A DNA stretch of 64,000 nt from an uncultured Eubacterium sp. Its GTDB lineage: Bacteria; Bacillota; Clostridia; Lachnospirales; Lachnospiraceae. Below, piece by piece: positions 9,208 to 18,740 of this stretch (positions are counted from its first letter, which is position 1; each line of letters starts with the position of its first letter). The position numbers and the translations under genes were made by a program. The notes beneath the pieces were generated by a model. The model was not told the DNA's origin, did no database searches, and was given only the letters and a program-made list of their open reading frames with translations. Location of the stretch: the NCBI GenBank assembly GCA_934351445.1, contig CAKRIZ010000001.1:248001-312000 (forward strand). The letters run 5' to 3'.

Positions 9208-9233
9208 ACAGCGCCGACATCTGTCGACGCTGT
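9208..9233 (-). terminator. Possible terminator hairpin after the cytidylate-kinase-like gene
   Basis: A 12-bp stem (ACAGCGTCGACA with TGTCGGCGCTGT in the minus-strand RNA, one G-U pair) lies 9 bp after the stop codon. Only a short TTT follows, so termination may be weak. Confidence 0.45.
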
Positions 9234-9241
9234 AATTCTTT

Positions 9242-9853
9242 TTATTTCTGGTCAGAGTCCCCCCTGCGCGCACGGATATATGTCTCTAAAATATCCGTAG
9301 TCGCATCGAGCCCCTTCAGACTGCTGTTGATACAAATGTCATAAGTACGTGAATCGCCCCACTTGTCCTCGCAGAAATTGTTGTGGTAACGCTTGCGGTA
9401 CTCATCATGACGCCGCATCTTCTCAAGCGCATCCTGCTCGGAAAGATGGTATTTCTCCATAATACGTTTACACTTTGTCTCCCTGTTTCCGAGAATGAAA
9501 ATCGAAATCAATGCCGGATTTCCTTCAAAGATTCCCTCTGCGCAACGGCCAACCACAATAAAGGATTCTCCTTTTTCCGCCTTTTTCTTCAGATAATCAA
9601 ACTGCATATACGCAACATTGACTTCTGCCGAACTGTGATAACCTTTTGCACTTCTTGACAAAAACAGCTTGTGCGGTTTCTCATCATATTTGCGGAGTGT
9701 CTCCGGGTCTACACCCTTCTCCCGTGCTACTTCATCAAGAATATTGTGGTCGTACAGTTTCAATCCCAGACGCTTTGCCAGCTCTTCTGCGATCGCATGT
9801 CCACCACTGCCATATTCTCTTCCGATGGAGATAATAGTCTGTGAATCGCTCAT
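9242..9853 (-). CDS. Cytidylate kinase-like family protein
   Basis: 203 residues with a P-loop start IISIGREYGSGGHAIAEELA, the AAA_26 or cytidylate-kinase-like family. It continues LYDHNILDEVAREKG and has an arginine-rich C-terminal half. Family members are found widely in Clostridia and are distinct from the housekeeping Cmk; the phosphate acceptor is unproven. It starts 18 bp after the permease gene, so the two are probably co-transcribed. Confidence 0.85.
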   Translation of the reverse strand: MSDSQTIISIGREYGSGGHAIAEELAKRLGLKLYDHNILDEVAREKGVDPETLRKYDEKPHKLFLSRSAKGYHSSAEVNVAYMQFDYLKKKAEKGESFIVVGRCAEGIFEGNPALISIFILGNRETKCKRIMEKYHLSEQDALEKMRRHDEYRKRYHNNFCEDKWGDSRTYDICINSSLKGLDATTDILETYIRARRGDSDQK

Positions 9854-9871
9854 AGTATCGCTCCTCCTTTT

Positions 9872-11221
9872 TTAGAAATATCTCACATAAATGCACACCA
9901 TAGAGATCAATACAACCATAATCGTTGCAGGTGCACAATACTTACAATATTTGCCCCATCCGATCGGATAACCTTCTCTGGAAGCCACTGAAATACCGAC
10001 AACGTTTGCAGATGCACCAATCGGTGTCGCGCTGCCTCCGATATCAGTACCCATAGACAATGTCCATGCCAAAATTGACAGATCAATACCCTGAAGCTGT
10101 GACAGAGTCTGGATAACCGGCAGCATCGTAGCTGCAAACGGGATATTATCAACAAATGCACTGGCAACTGCTGAGATCCAGAGGATCACTGCAACAACAA
10201 GCTTTGCGTTCGAACCACAGATATAGCTGATGCCATCTGCGATCAGTACGAGTACGCCGGTCTGCTCGAGTCCACCGACTACGACAAATAATCCGATAAA
10301 GAATAACAGTGTCTTATAGTCTACCTTTTTTAGTAGATCCGGAATATCGGAATGATGTACAATCAGCGTCAGTACAGCGACAAACACACCAATGAATGCC
10401 ACTGTCAGTCCTGTATTTGCGTGTGTAATCAGTAATACAACTGCGACTGCAAAGATCGCGATACTTAAACCAAACAGCTTCTTATCTGTGATCGCTTCGC
10501 TCGGGTCGGGATAGTGCTCCGGTTTTGCTCCTGTAGATTTTGACAATTCCTTGTGGAAGCACAGATAAAAATAGATCACTGCGGCAATCAGGGAAATACC
10601 TGCAATCACACCGGTATTGGTCAAAAAGTCAATAAATGCATAATGTAAAGATGTTCCGATGATAATGTTCGGCGGATCTCCACACATCGTAGCCGATCCA
10701 CCCAGATTCGCGCAGAATACCTCGGATAGGATCATCGGTATTGGATTACATTTCAGCAGTTGGCACAACTCTACCGTAACGGCTGCCAGAAACAGAATAA
10801 CCGTAATACTGTCGATAAACATGGACAAAAATGCTGCCATCAGCATAAATACAACAAAGATAGGCACCGGCTTATAATTAACCATCTTTGCCAGCTTCAG
10901 ACAAAGCCACCGGAAGAATCCTGCCTTGCCCATACCCTCTACCATGATCATCATGCCTGCGATGAAGATGATCGTTGACCAGTTGATGCCGGCCGTTGCC
11001 TCTCCACCCTCTGCCGTGGCATGCCAGAAATCAGGTGTAAAAATACTGTGAAAATTCAATGTGTTCAAAATAGCCTGCGGACTGCGCATACAAATGCCAA
11101 ATACAACAATCAGCATAATCGCTCCGCAGCCTAATGTTACATACTGACGCTCAATTTTCTCTGTGACAATCAGCAAAAACATCACAAGGAAAATAATCAG
11201 TGCTAAAACTTTTGCAACCAT
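9872..11221 (-). CDS. SLC13/ArsB-NhaD family anion or Na+/H+ permease
   Basis: 449 residues with about eleven hydrophobic helices. Hallmarks of the ion-transporter superfamily are present: NLGGSATMCGDPPNIIIG near residue 172, and a second half-repeat with SMGTDIGGSATPIGASANV in the C-terminal half. Substrate (dicarboxylate, arsenite or Na+) cannot be assigned. It stands between a small exported-protein gene (27 bp upstream) and the cytidylate-kinase-like gene (18 bp downstream), in an apparent three-gene operon. Confidence 0.85.
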   Translation of the reverse strand: MVAKVLALIIFLVMFLLIVTEKIERQYVTLGCGAIMLIVVFGICMRSPQAILNTLNFHSIFTPDFWHATAEGGEATAGINWSTIIFIAGMMIMVEGMGKAGFFRWLCLKLAKMVNYKPVPIFVVFMLMAAFLSMFIDSITVILFLAAVTVELCQLLKCNPIPMILSEVFCANLGGSATMCGDPPNIIIGTSLHYAFIDFLTNTGVIAGISLIAAVIYFYLCFHKELSKSTGAKPEHYPDPSEAITDKKLFGLSIAIFAVAVVLLITHANTGLTVAFIGVFVAVLTLIVHHSDIPDLLKKVDYKTLLFFIGLFVVVGGLEQTGVLVLIADGISYICGSNAKLVVAVILWISAVASAFVDNIPFAATMLPVIQTLSQLQGIDLSILAWTLSMGTDIGGSATPIGASANVVGISVASREGYPIGWGKYCKYCAPATIMVVLISMVCIYVRYF

Positions 11222-11248
11222 AGATGTTCCTCTCTTTTCTTTATCTTT

Positions 11249-11695
11249 TTATATATTACATATACGTGAAAAAGGAAAGTGCCATTTCACACCATCATGT
11301 GCCTGAATATAAGACACAATCCGCATCAATTCACGTGTCTGACAGGTACTGTCATGAAACAGACCTGCACACAGCATCGCAAACAGCGCTGCCAGACCTG
11401 CCAGCAATTGATGTAATAATGGCAACGGTGCATTTGCCCTATGTACAAATATAGCTTTCCGATCATTAAAATGCGCTTGGGACGCATCATCATTTGATAT
11501 CCACTGTCCGTTATCCAACAGATCCGGGAATGTGGCCATGGGTATCTTTACCTGTCGGAATACTGTCTGGGAGGATTCATTGTGGACAATGTAACTGATG
11601 CCGTTGTCTGTCTGCGAATAGCATCCACATACAATTATTATGAACAAACAGATAAAAATTGTCAGTCTGATCACACCCATATGCTGCCTGCCCAT
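11249..11695 (-). CDS. Small predicted exported or membrane protein, unknown function
   Basis: 148 residues. The N-terminus has a hydrophobic segment (VIRLTIFICLFIIIVCGCYS) that could be a signal peptide or a poor lipobox. A second hydrophobic stretch (LLHQLLAGLAALFAMLCAGL) lies at about residues 92-111, then a polar tail. I accept it as a gene because the ATG has a good GAGGAGG site 7 bp upstream and the reading frame abuts the permease gene. No family was recognised. Confidence 0.6.
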   Translation of the reverse strand: MGRQHMGVIRLTIFICLFIIIVCGCYSQTDNGISYIVHNESSQTVFRQVKIPMATFPDLLDNGQWISNDDASQAHFNDRKAIFVHRANAPLPLLHQLLAGLAALFAMLCAGLFHDSTCQTRELMRIVSYIQAHDGVKWHFPFSRICNI

Positions 11696-11791
11696 TGCTA
11701 TCCTCCTCTCTGTAAATACTTACTTTTAATCGATTGTTACTATAGTCTTTTTCATTTTGAAAGTCAAGAAGTTATTGTTTTTTTTCCATAC

Positions 11792-11818
11792 AAAACGCCA
11801 GCTGCATCGCAGCCGGCG
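11792..11818 (-). terminator. Terminator after glycogen phosphorylase
   Basis: Stem CGCCGGCT/AGCTGGCG (minus strand, loop of 7) followed by TTTT, 14 bp past the glgP stop codon. Confidence 0.65.
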
Positions 11819-11832
11819 CTCCCATACATACA

Positions 11833-14094
11833 CTATTTTGTTAATTTCCAGATGTCCTCATTATACTGTGCGATCGTGCGGTCAGATGAGAAAAATCCTG
11901 CCTGGCTGATATTCTTCAACATCATCTTTGCCCATGCCTTACGATCCTCATAAGCTGCAAAAATACGGTCTTTTGTTGCTACATAGTCCTCGTAATCCGG
12001 GAAGGTCATAAACCAATCTTTATTTAACAGTTCATGGTACAGACGCTCCAGATTTTCTTTTACACCAATCTTTAACAGTTCATCGCTCACAATAAAATCG
12101 ACACACTTTTTAAGATCCGCATCCTTCTCATAGTATTCCTTAGATACATAATCACCGCGCTCATAACGGGCAATCACAGTCTCACTGCTCTCACCGAAGA
12201 TAAAGATATTGTCTTTTCCGACCAGCTCTGCGATCTCTACATTTGCTCCGTCCATCGTTCCGATCGTCACTGCTCCATTCAGCATGAACTTCATATTACT
12301 TGTTCCGGATGCTTCTTTGGATGCCAGCGAGATCTGCTCATCAATATCACACGCAGGAATGAGTTTCTCTGCCAGTGTCACGTTATAATTTTCTACCATC
12401 ACAACCTGCAGATACGGGCTGACCTCAGGATCATTCGCGATCAGTGCCTGCAGACACAGGATCAGATGGATGATATCTTTTGCGATAATGTAAGCAGGCG
12501 CTGCCTTTGCACCAAAAATCACAGTAATCGGACGCTTCGGCAACTTGCCGCCCTTGATCTCGAAATATTTGTGGATCACATAGAGCGCATTCAGCTGCTG
12601 TCTCTTATACTCGTGCAGACGCTTAATCTGAATATCAAAGATTGCATTCTCTGCCAGATCAATATTCTGTGTGCGCTTCATATAGTCTCTTAAAATTGCC
12701 TTTCTTGCCTCTTTTACAGCAAGCAGCTTTTCTAATACTGCATCATCGTTTAAGAACTGTTCCAGCTTCGTCAGCTCCATTGCATCCTTTTTGAATCCGG
12801 GACCAATCAGTTCTTCGATGAGCTGCGCCAATTCCGGATTGCTATAGAGCAGCCAGCGGCGGAATGTGATACCGTTTGTCTTGTTATTAAACTTCTCCGG
12901 ATAGAGTTCATAGAATTTATGAAGCTCTGTATTCTTCAGGATCTCCGTATGCAGTGCTGCTACACCATTGACACTGATTCCATAGTGGATATCGATATGA
13001 GCCATGCATACGCAGTCATCCTTGTTGATGATCGCTACATCAGGATCATTGCACTTCTTATTGACACGTGCATCCAGCTCACGGATAATCGGCATCAGCT
13101 GCGGCACGACTTTCTTCATAAATGATACCGGCCATTTTTCCAGTGCTTCTGCGAGAATCGTGTGGTTCGTATATGCACAGGTCTTTGATACGACTCCGAT
13201 CGCCTCGTCCATCGTCATGCCACGCTCCTGTAACAGACGGATCAATTCCGGGATCACCATTGTCGGATGGGTATCATTGATCTGAATCACAGCATAGTCA
13301 TACAGGTCATACAGGTTAGAACCCTTTGCCTGTGCCTCATCGAGAATCAGGTGTGCTGCGTTGCTGACCATAAAGTACTGCTGGTACACACGCAGCAGAC
13401 GTCCTGCATCATCGCTGTCATCCGGATACAGGAACAGCGTCAGGTTCTTGGCGATATCTTCTTTATTGAATCCGATATTGTCCGCATTTACGATCGACTC
13501 ATCCACAGTCTCTACATCAAACAGATGGAGCTTGGTTGTGCGGTTCTCATACCCTACGACATCAATATCATACATACGTGACTTCAACTGGAAACCACCA
13601 AACTCAATATCATAGGTAACATCTGTCGGGCGCAGCCAGCTATTCGCACTCATCCACGGATTCGGGGTCTCACTCTGCAGATAATTCTTAAATACCTGTT
13701 TGAACAATCCATAATGATAATTCAATCCTACGCCGTCTCCGTTCAGGCCAAGCGTAGCAATGGAATCGAGAAAGCATGCTGCCAGACGGCCGAGGCCACC
13801 ATTTCCGAGTGAAGGCTCTGCCTCGATCTCCTCGATCGCAGCCAGTGACTTTCCACACTTTTCCAGTTCTGTCTTTACTTCATCATATAATCCAAGGTTG
13901 ATCAGATTGTTCGATAACAGTTTTCCAATCAAAAATTCTGCTGAAATATAATACAGTTTCTTCTTACCTTCGCTGCTCTCTTTTTCCTTTGCAGCTTCCT
14001 TTACATACTCCAGCAGTGCCACATAGATTTCTTCATTTGTGCACTGATCCATATAACGTCCAAATCTTTTCTTCACATATTCGTTGACTGTCAT
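11833..14094 (-). CDS. glgP: Glycogen/maltodextrin phosphorylase
   Basis: A 753-residue GT35 phosphorylase that releases glucose-1-phosphate from alpha-1,4-glucans. The PLP lysine motif is [14 protein letters not shown], followed by [30 protein letters not shown] and the INDTHPT block are also intact. The start at 14094 follows AAAGGAG at good spacing; an upstream in-frame ATG has no such site. Single gene with its own terminator, divergent from an AraC regulator. Functionally it links to malQ. Confidence 0.95.
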   Translation of the reverse strand: MTVNEYVKKRFGRYMDQCTNEEIYVALLEYVKEAAKEKESSEGKKKLYYISAEFLIGKLLSNNLINLGLYDEVKTELEKCGKSLAAIEEIEAEPSLGNGGLGRLAACFLDSIATLGLNGDGVGLNYHYGLFKQVFKNYLQSETPNPWMSANSWLRPTDVTYDIEFGGFQLKSRMYDIDVVGYENRTTKLHLFDVETVDESIVNADNIGFNKEDIAKNLTLFLYPDDSDDAGRLLRVYQQYFMVSNAAHLILDEAQAKGSNLYDLYDYAVIQINDTHPTMVIPELIRLLQERGMTMDEAIGVVSKTCAYTNHTILAEALEKWPVSFMKKVVPQLMPIIRELDARVNKKCNDPDVAIINKDDCVCMAHIDIHYGISVNGVAALHTEILKNTELHKFYELYPEKFNNKTNGITFRRWLLYSNPELAQLIEELIGPGFKKDAMELTKLEQFLNDDAVLEKLLAVKEARKAILRDYMKRTQNIDLAENAIFDIQIKRLHEYKRQQLNALYVIHKYFEIKGGKLPKRPITVIFGAKAAPAYIIAKDIIHLILCLQALIANDPEVSPYLQVVMVENYNVTLAEKLIPACDIDEQISLASKEASGTSNMKFMLNGAVTIGTMDGANVEIAELVGKDNIFIFGESSETVIARYERGDYVSKEYYEKDADLKKCVDFIVSDELLKIGVKENLERLYHELLNKDWFMTFPDYEDYVATKDRIFAAYEDRKAWAKMMLKNISQAGFFSSDRTIAQYNEDIWKLTK

Positions 14095-14177
14095 GATTTT
14101 ACTCCTTTTGATGAATGCAATTTGCATGCTGTCTGTTTCAACTGTATGTAGTATATCTGCTTTTTATCAGAAAATGC

Positions 14178-14207
14178 TTGCAGTATTCTACGAAAACATA
14201 GTACAAT
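14178..14207 (+). promoter_or_regulatory. Predicted promoter of the AraC gene
   Basis: TTGCAG (14178-14183), 18-bp spacer, TACAAT (14202-14207), ending 41 bp before the chosen ATG. Confidence 0.5.
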
Positions 14208-14248
14208 CCTATCATCCAATAATATTTATCTGCAACGAGGTATCGATT

Positions 14249-15124
14249 ATGAACATTCCTGAATACGAATCCTATCATGAAAAAAAGCATCACTTTGATG
14301 CAGACTTTCCATATAATACCTACCTTTGCTCGATCCCGCTTGATTTTATGCAGGTGCCGCTCCACTGGCACGACGAAGTAGAATTTATCTATATAAAGAA
14401 AGGACAAGGGACCGTCTGCGTAGATCTGACGGAATATCCGGTAACCGCCGGGGATATCGTCCTGATCCAGCCCGGCCAGCTGCATGAGATCCGAGGCATC
14501 GACCATCAGATTATGGAGTACGAAAATATTATTTTCCACCCGGGTATGCTCGAATCCCCAGGTGCCGATACGAGCTATCTGCTGTTCCTCCAGCCGATCT
14601 TTTCCCTGCAGGTCGCATGTCCGACTGTCCTGTCCAAAACAGACAGTGCCTATGCAACCGTGCGCGGATGTCTGGATAAAAACGATCACATCTGCTCTCG
14701 TTTTCCCGCCGGCTATCCACTTGCGATCAAAGGAAACCTGTTCGTTCTCTTTTTTGCCCTCTATACAAGTCACTGCGAAAAACTGCGATCCGGTACTGCA
14801 CAGAAAAATATTGAAAAGCTCAAATCCGTAATTAAATATGTAGAACTAAACTACGCAGCTCCGATGAGTATCACACAGATGGCGCATCTGGCCGGTTTTT
14901 CTGAGTCTCATTTCATGAAGTTCTTCAAAAAAACAATGGGCACCTCATTTACAGCATACCTGAATTCCTACCGCCTGACGATCGCAGCGAGACTGCTATT
15001 GCAATCTGATGATACAATCCTTTCAATTGCTGCGGATGTCGGATTTGACAATCTCTCCTATTTTAACCGCGCATTTAAAAAGCAGTACGGTAAGACCCCC
15101 AGTGTCTATCGCAGCAGCACGTGA
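14249..15124 (+). CDS. AraC-family transcriptional regulator with cupin sensor
   Basis: 291 residues. The N-terminal half is a cupin-type effector domain (VPLHWHDEVEFIYIKKGQG; VTAGDIVLIQPGQLHEI). The C-terminal 100 residues hold two helix-turn-helix motifs (SITQMAHLAGFSESHFMKFF and ILSIAADVGFDNLSYFNRAF) with the AraC signature end. The start at 14249 has GAGG upstream; longer in-frame starts overlap the predicted promoter. It is divergent from glgP and could regulate it or the Ig-like protein gene downstream, but targets are unknown. Confidence 0.9.
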   Translation: MNIPEYESYHEKKHHFDADFPYNTYLCSIPLDFMQVPLHWHDEVEFIYIKKGQGTVCVDLTEYPVTAGDIVLIQPGQLHEIRGIDHQIMEYENIIFHPGMLESPGADTSYLLFLQPIFSLQVACPTVLSKTDSAYATVRGCLDKNDHICSRFPAGYPLAIKGNLFVLFFALYTSHCEKLRSGTAQKNIEKLKSVIKYVELNYAAPMSITQMAHLAGFSESHFMKFFKKTMGTSFTAYLNSYRLTIAARLLLQSDDTILSIAADVGFDNLSYFNRAFKKQYGKTPSVYRSST

Positions 15125-15246
15125 TGTTTCTCATTTTGTAGCTTGTGCCTCCCATGCATATATAACTCTTTTTGTGATTTGTAGACACAACCTAAACAGA
15201 TATTTTTATGTGTCAGTTTTGCTATACACAGGCCGGATTTTGTATA

Positions 15247-15275
15247 GCAACATTTTCCGCGGAAAGTGTTATGAT
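15247..15275 (+). promoter_or_regulatory. Predicted promoter with 12-bp palindrome in spacer
   Basis: A weak -35 (GCAACA, 15247-15252) and a TATGAT -10 (15270-15275) are 17 bp apart. The spacer contains a perfect 12-bp palindrome, TTTCCGCGGAAA (15254-15265), well placed to be a repressor operator. Confidence 0.4.
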
Positions 15276-15339
15276 CTTTTCAGATCAAAAAAAGAGTTAC
15301 ACAAAAAACTCAATCAAACGAATTATGGAGGGAATCACA

Positions 15340-16008
15340 ATGAAAAACTACAAGAAAATCTTATGTGGCGCACTCACCGCAGCAATGGTACTGACAACCG
15401 CAGCTGTTCCTGCATTCGCAGCAGCAAAGCCTGCTCTGAGCCAGAAAAAGCTCGCTCTGACAGTTGGACAGAGTGTTACACTGACCGTAAAGAATGCAGG
15501 TAAAGATAAGATCACATGGTCCAGCAAGAAGGCATCTGTCGCTGCTGTATCCAAGAAAGGAAAAGTAACCGCAAAAGCAGTTGGTAAAACTGTTGTCAGC
15601 GCTACTTTAAAGAAAGCTGGAAAGACATTAAAATGCAACGTTACCGTAAAGGCTGCCAAGGAGGATACAAAGGCACAGGATATCACCAAGATGCTCGCAG
15701 GCAAGACCTATAAGGGAACTGCAGAAGCAACGGGAACAACCATGGATGCTTTGCTGTTAAGCTTTGACGCTGAGGGCAATGTAACCGGTAAGATGTTAGA
15801 TACAGACACCATGGGCATGAAAGATGTTGCCGGTACTTACACTGCTACTCTCGCAGGAAAAACTGTTACAATCACCGTAAAGGGTGCTGACGGTTCTACT
15901 GTAACCGAGACTTTAACTGTTGAATCAGACGATTTCTCTAAGTTATCTGCTACAAAGAATGTCATGGGTATGGATATCCCTGTAACTGTTGTAGAAGTAA
16001 CTGAGTAA
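15340..16008 (+). CDS. Exported protein with Ig-like (Big2) domain
   Basis: 222 residues. A classical signal peptide (MKNYKKILCGALTAAMVLTT, then AAVPAFA) is followed by a bacterial Ig-like group 2 domain (residues about 30-105: LTVGQSVTLTVKNAG, ITWSSKKASVAAVSKKGKVT). A C-terminal beta-rich part of about 110 residues is rich in Thr, Gly and Val (GTYTATLAGKTVTITVKGAD). Big2 domains occur in cell-surface proteins of Clostridia, often in adhesion or wall association. The start was chosen for its signal peptide and GGAGGG site. No catalytic domain is visible. Confidence 0.85.
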   Translation: MKNYKKILCGALTAAMVLTTAAVPAFAAAKPALSQKKLALTVGQSVTLTVKNAGKDKITWSSKKASVAAVSKKGKVTAKAVGKTVVSATLKKAGKTLKCNVTVKAAKEDTKAQDITKMLAGKTYKGTAEATGTTMDALLLSFDAEGNVTGKMLDTDTMGMKDVAGTYTATLAGKTVTITVKGADGSTVTETLTVESDDFSKLSATKNVMGMDIPVTVVEVTE

Positions 16009-16030
16009 TCTGAAAATACATAGTTGACCA

Positions 16031-16059
16031 AAAGAGCAGACATGATGTCTGCTCTTTTT
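16031..16059 (+). terminator. Terminator of the Big2 protein gene
   Basis: A 12-bp perfect stem (AAAGAGCAGACA/TGTCTGCTCTTT, loop 3) followed by TT and preceded by A's, 22 bp after the stop codon. It may work in both directions. Confidence 0.8.
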
Positions 16060-16065
16060 ACATGC

Positions 16066-16094
16066 AAAAAGACAGGACAAACGTCCTGTCTTTT
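16066..16094 (-). terminator. Terminator after tRNA-Leu
   Basis: Stem AAAAGACAGGAC/GTCCTGTCTTTT ending in T's on the minus strand, 7 bp past the tRNA 3' end. Confidence 0.75.
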
Positions 16095-16100
16095 CATAAC

Positions 16101-16183
16101 TGCCGGCGGCGGGACTTGAACCCGCACGGGCGTACACCCAACAGATTTTGAGTCTGCATCGTCTGCCATTCCGACACGCCGGC
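16101..16183 (-). tRNA. tRNA-Leu (anticodon CAA)
   Basis: An 83-nt class II tRNA with acceptor stem GCCGGCG/CGCCGGC and discriminator A. The anticodon stem GCAGA/TCTGT encloses loop CTCAAAA, giving anticodon CAA. A long variable arm and GTTCAAGTC T-loop are present. CCA is not encoded. Confidence 0.93.
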
Positions 16184-16192
16184 TGATGCTTT

Positions 16193-16247
16193 GTTGAACA
16201 AAGCGCTCAACAAAGCATATGTTAGCATATTTTTTATTCAAATGCAA
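16193..16247 (-). promoter_or_regulatory. Promoter and leader hairpin of tRNA-Leu
   Basis: -35 TTGCAT (16242-16247), 17-bp spacer and -10 TAACAT (16219-16224) on the minus strand. Between promoter and tRNA is an inverted repeat, 11 bp per arm (16187-16197 with 16207-16217), containing GTTGAGCGCTTTGTTCAAC. A related shorter motif precedes tRNA-Thr. Confidence 0.5.
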
Positions 16248-16254
16248 GCATTTT

Positions 16255-17526
16255 TTACTGCAATTTACCCTTGAACTCATCAAAGCAGTCAAAAGTTGCA
16301 AAGTAATCTGCAATGGTCTCTGCACGGCGGATCAGCTTCGGTGTACCATCTTCCTGTAACAGGATCTCAGATGACCAGAGCCTTCCATTGTAATTGTATC
16401 CCATCGCAAAACCATGTGCTCCGGTATCATGAATGACTAACAGGTCTCCCTTATCGATCTTCGGCAGCATACGGTCTATCGCGAATTTATCATTGTTTTC
16501 ACAAAGCGCACCTACCACATCATACATATGATCACAAGGTTCATTCTCCTTGCCCATCACGGTAATATGATGATATGCACCATACATTGCCGGACGCATC
16601 AGATTGGCTGCACATGCATCTACACCGATATATTCCTTATACGTGTGCTTCTCATGAATTGCCTTGGTCACGAGACAGCCATACGGTCCGAGCATGAAAC
16701 GTCCCATCTCCGTATAGATCGCTACGTCACCGAGTCCTGCCGGTACGAGGATCTCATCAAACGCCTGATGAACACCCTCTCCGATCACAGCAATATCATT
16801 CGGTGTCTGATCCGGCTTGTATGCGATGCCCACACCACCAGAGAGATTGATAAAGCTGATCTCGATGCCGGTCTGTTCCTTGAGTTCTACGACCAGATGA
16901 AATAAAGTACGCGCCAGTGTCGGATAATAATCATTCGTCACAGTATTGCTCACAAGGAATGAATGTAAGCCAAAACGCTTGGCTCCTTTTTCTTTCAGAA
17001 TCTGATAACCCTCGAATAACTGAGCCTTGGTCATGCCATATTTTGCATCACCCGGATTGTCCATGATACCGTTGCTGATCTCATAGACTCCACCCGGATT
17101 GTATCTCAGACTGATCGTTTCAGGAATATGTCCGAGTGTCTCCTCCAAAAATGCAATATGTGTAAAATCATCCAGATTGATGATTGCGCCCAGTTCCTCT
17201 GCCTTGACAAATTCTTCTGCCGGCGTATCATTTGCAGAAAACATGATATCTTCACCACGGATGCCACACGCATCAGATAACACCAATTCTGCCATGGATG
17301 AACAGTCGCAGCCACAGCCGTATTCGTGTAATATTTTTACCAGAAACGGATTCGGAGTCGCTTTCACGGCAAAATATTCTTTGTATCCCTTATTCCAGGC
17401 AAACGCATCCTTGACTGCCTGCGCATTCGCACGGATGCCCTTCTCATCATATAAATGAAAGGGAGTCGGATATTCTGTCACAATCACATCCAACTGCTCC
17501 TTTGTTACAAACGGTTCTTTTTTCAT
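16255..17526 (-). CDS. lysA: Diaminopimelate decarboxylase
   Basis: A 423-residue PLP enzyme of fold type III. It decarboxylates meso-diaminopimelate to lysine, the last step of lysine synthesis. The PLP lysine is K55 in YFAVKATPNP; the glycine-rich phosphate loop (NLSGGVGIAYKPD) and the C-terminal catalytic cysteine region (VVGALCENNDKFA) are present. The start at 17526 has a GAGGAC site; an in-frame start 63 bp upstream is less likely. Other ornithine/arginine decarboxylase-like members exist, but the motif set favours LysA. Confidence 0.9.
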   Translation of the reverse strand: MKKEPFVTKEQLDVIVTEYPTPFHLYDEKGIRANAQAVKDAFAWNKGYKEYFAVKATPNPFLVKILHEYGCGCDCSSMAELVLSDACGIRGEDIMFSANDTPAEEFVKAEELGAIINLDDFTHIAFLEETLGHIPETISLRYNPGGVYEISNGIMDNPGDAKYGMTKAQLFEGYQILKEKGAKRFGLHSFLVSNTVTNDYYPTLARTLFHLVVELKEQTGIEISFINLSGGVGIAYKPDQTPNDIAVIGEGVHQAFDEILVPAGLGDVAIYTEMGRFMLGPYGCLVTKAIHEKHTYKEYIGVDACAANLMRPAMYGAYHHITVMGKENEPCDHMYDVVGALCENNDKFAIDRMLPKIDKGDLLVIHDTGAHGFAMGYNYNGRLWSSEILLQEDGTPKLIRRAETIADYFATFDCFDEFKGKLQ

Positions 17527-17594
17527 AGTTGTTGTCCTCTTTTCGTATATTTTGACGAATCGATCACAATAAATCCGCCCAACAGTCACGAAAA

Positions 17595-17623
17595 ATTATA
17601 CTCTATCACTTTACAAAACACAA
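17595..17623 (-). promoter_or_regulatory. Predicted lysA promoter
   Basis: -10 TATAAT (17595-17600) and -35 TTGTGT (17618-17623), 17-bp spacer. The -35 is inside one arm of the upstream gene's terminator hairpin. Confidence 0.6.
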
Positions 17624-17649
17624 GCGTTAGTTTTTACTAACGCTTGTGT
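17612..17649 (-). terminator. Terminator after the amidase gene
   Basis: A 13-bp perfect stem (ACACAAGCGTTAG/CTAACGCTTGTGT, 6-nt loop) followed on the minus strand by TTTTGT, about 70 bp after the amidase stop codon. Confidence 0.65.
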
Positions 17650-17721
17650 CAACTTAATTAACTTATAATATTAAGAAATATCGCACTTTGCAAACCATCT
17701 CTCCATCCGACATTCTAACGT

Positions 17722-18696
17722 CTACTTTGAAAAATATGCATCGATCCCATCTGCCATTCCCTGCACCATCTTCTTTTGTCCCGCTGCTGAGGCCATGTAG
17801 CGATCCTCTGTACTGTTCGTCATAAAACCAAGTTCAATCAGCGTAACCGGTATTGTACTCCAGTTGGTTCCAGTCAGATCATCACGATAGGAGATCCCAC
17901 GGCTGCGCAGTCCGGTTGCAGAACAATACGATGCAAGCACACATTCTGACAACTTCTTGCTCTTTGTGTGCAATTTGCTAATATAGCGATTAGAAGCGGA
18001 TGGACATAATACACTGGCACCCCGCACAGAAGTATTCGATATGCCATCTGCATGTATACGGATACCAATATCTGCCCCACTTTCATTGAGCAATAACGCC
18101 CGCTGTTTATTGGAGATATTGACATCATTTTTCGTCCGGGTCATCACGACCTGATAGCCACGATTCCACAATTCTTTTTTCAATTTTTTCGCCACTTCCA
18201 GTGTCAGCTGATATTCCGGTTTGCCGGTAGACGTCCCTCTCGTTCCACCTGCCACTTTTGCTTTATAAGTTGTAGATCCTGGTCCGTTCGGTTCTGTGCT
18301 GCTGTCACCGTGCGACTGATGTCCCGGGTCGATGCCTACAATCTGCTTCCCCTTCACCTGTAAGAGTACCGATACCGTCTGTGTTCCTACGCTTACATAG
18401 ATACGTGTCTTGCCGTATCTCTTTGCACGCACCAGCCCATTTTTATTGACAGATGCGATCTTTTTATTGCCCACTGACCATCGAATGCCTTCCTTTATAT
18501 TGGCTTTAAACTGATACGTTTTTCCGGCTTTCAGTGTCTTTGTGCTGCGTGTAAACGACAATCTTTCCATTTCGGCATTCTGCATAACACCAGGATCTGT
18601 CTGCGCAGCCAATAGACCCGTCGGAGTCACAAACAATACGACCGCTATCAACAGCAGCATACCTAATTTATGAAACAAAGCATGATATTTATTCAT
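17722..18696 (-). CDS. Exported N-acetylmuramoyl-L-alanine amidase with Big2 domain
   Basis: 324 residues. A signal segment (LGMLLLIAVVLFVTPTGLLA) leads to an Ig-like Big2 domain (about residues 45-115; IRWSVGNKKIASVNKNGLVR). An Amidase_3 catalytic domain follows (VGIDPGHQSHGD to the end). The zinc ligands are in DPGH, in PEYQLTLEVA (Glu) and in IRIHAD; the catalytic Glu is in LIELGFMTN. It cuts the amide bond between muramic acid and the stem peptide. The start was chosen for AGGTGGG just upstream. It lies 45 bp after mgtE on the same strand. Confidence 0.9.
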   Translation of the reverse strand: MNKYHALFHKLGMLLLIAVVLFVTPTGLLAAQTDPGVMQNAEMERLSFTRSTKTLKAGKTYQFKANIKEGIRWSVGNKKIASVNKNGLVRAKRYGKTRIYVSVGTQTVSVLLQVKGKQIVGIDPGHQSHGDSSTEPNGPGSTTYKAKVAGGTRGTSTGKPEYQLTLEVAKKLKKELWNRGYQVVMTRTKNDVNISNKQRALLLNESGADIGIRIHADGISNTSVRGASVLCPSASNRYISKLHTKSKKLSECVLASYCSATGLRSRGISYRDDLTGTNWSTIPVTLIELGFMTNSTEDRYMASAAGQKKMVQGMADGIDAYFSK

Positions 18697-18740
18697 TCCC
18701 ACCTGCAACCTCTTATATTTTATCGTAATTTCTTCGCTCC

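Noticed and set aside
14138..14773. 211-codon minus-strand frame within the AraC gene
   Set aside because: Antisense shadow; the plus strand encodes a full cupin-AraC protein.
15837..16325. 162-codon minus-strand frame running through tRNA-Leu
   Set aside because: It crosses a tRNA gene, two terminators and a real gene in the other direction.
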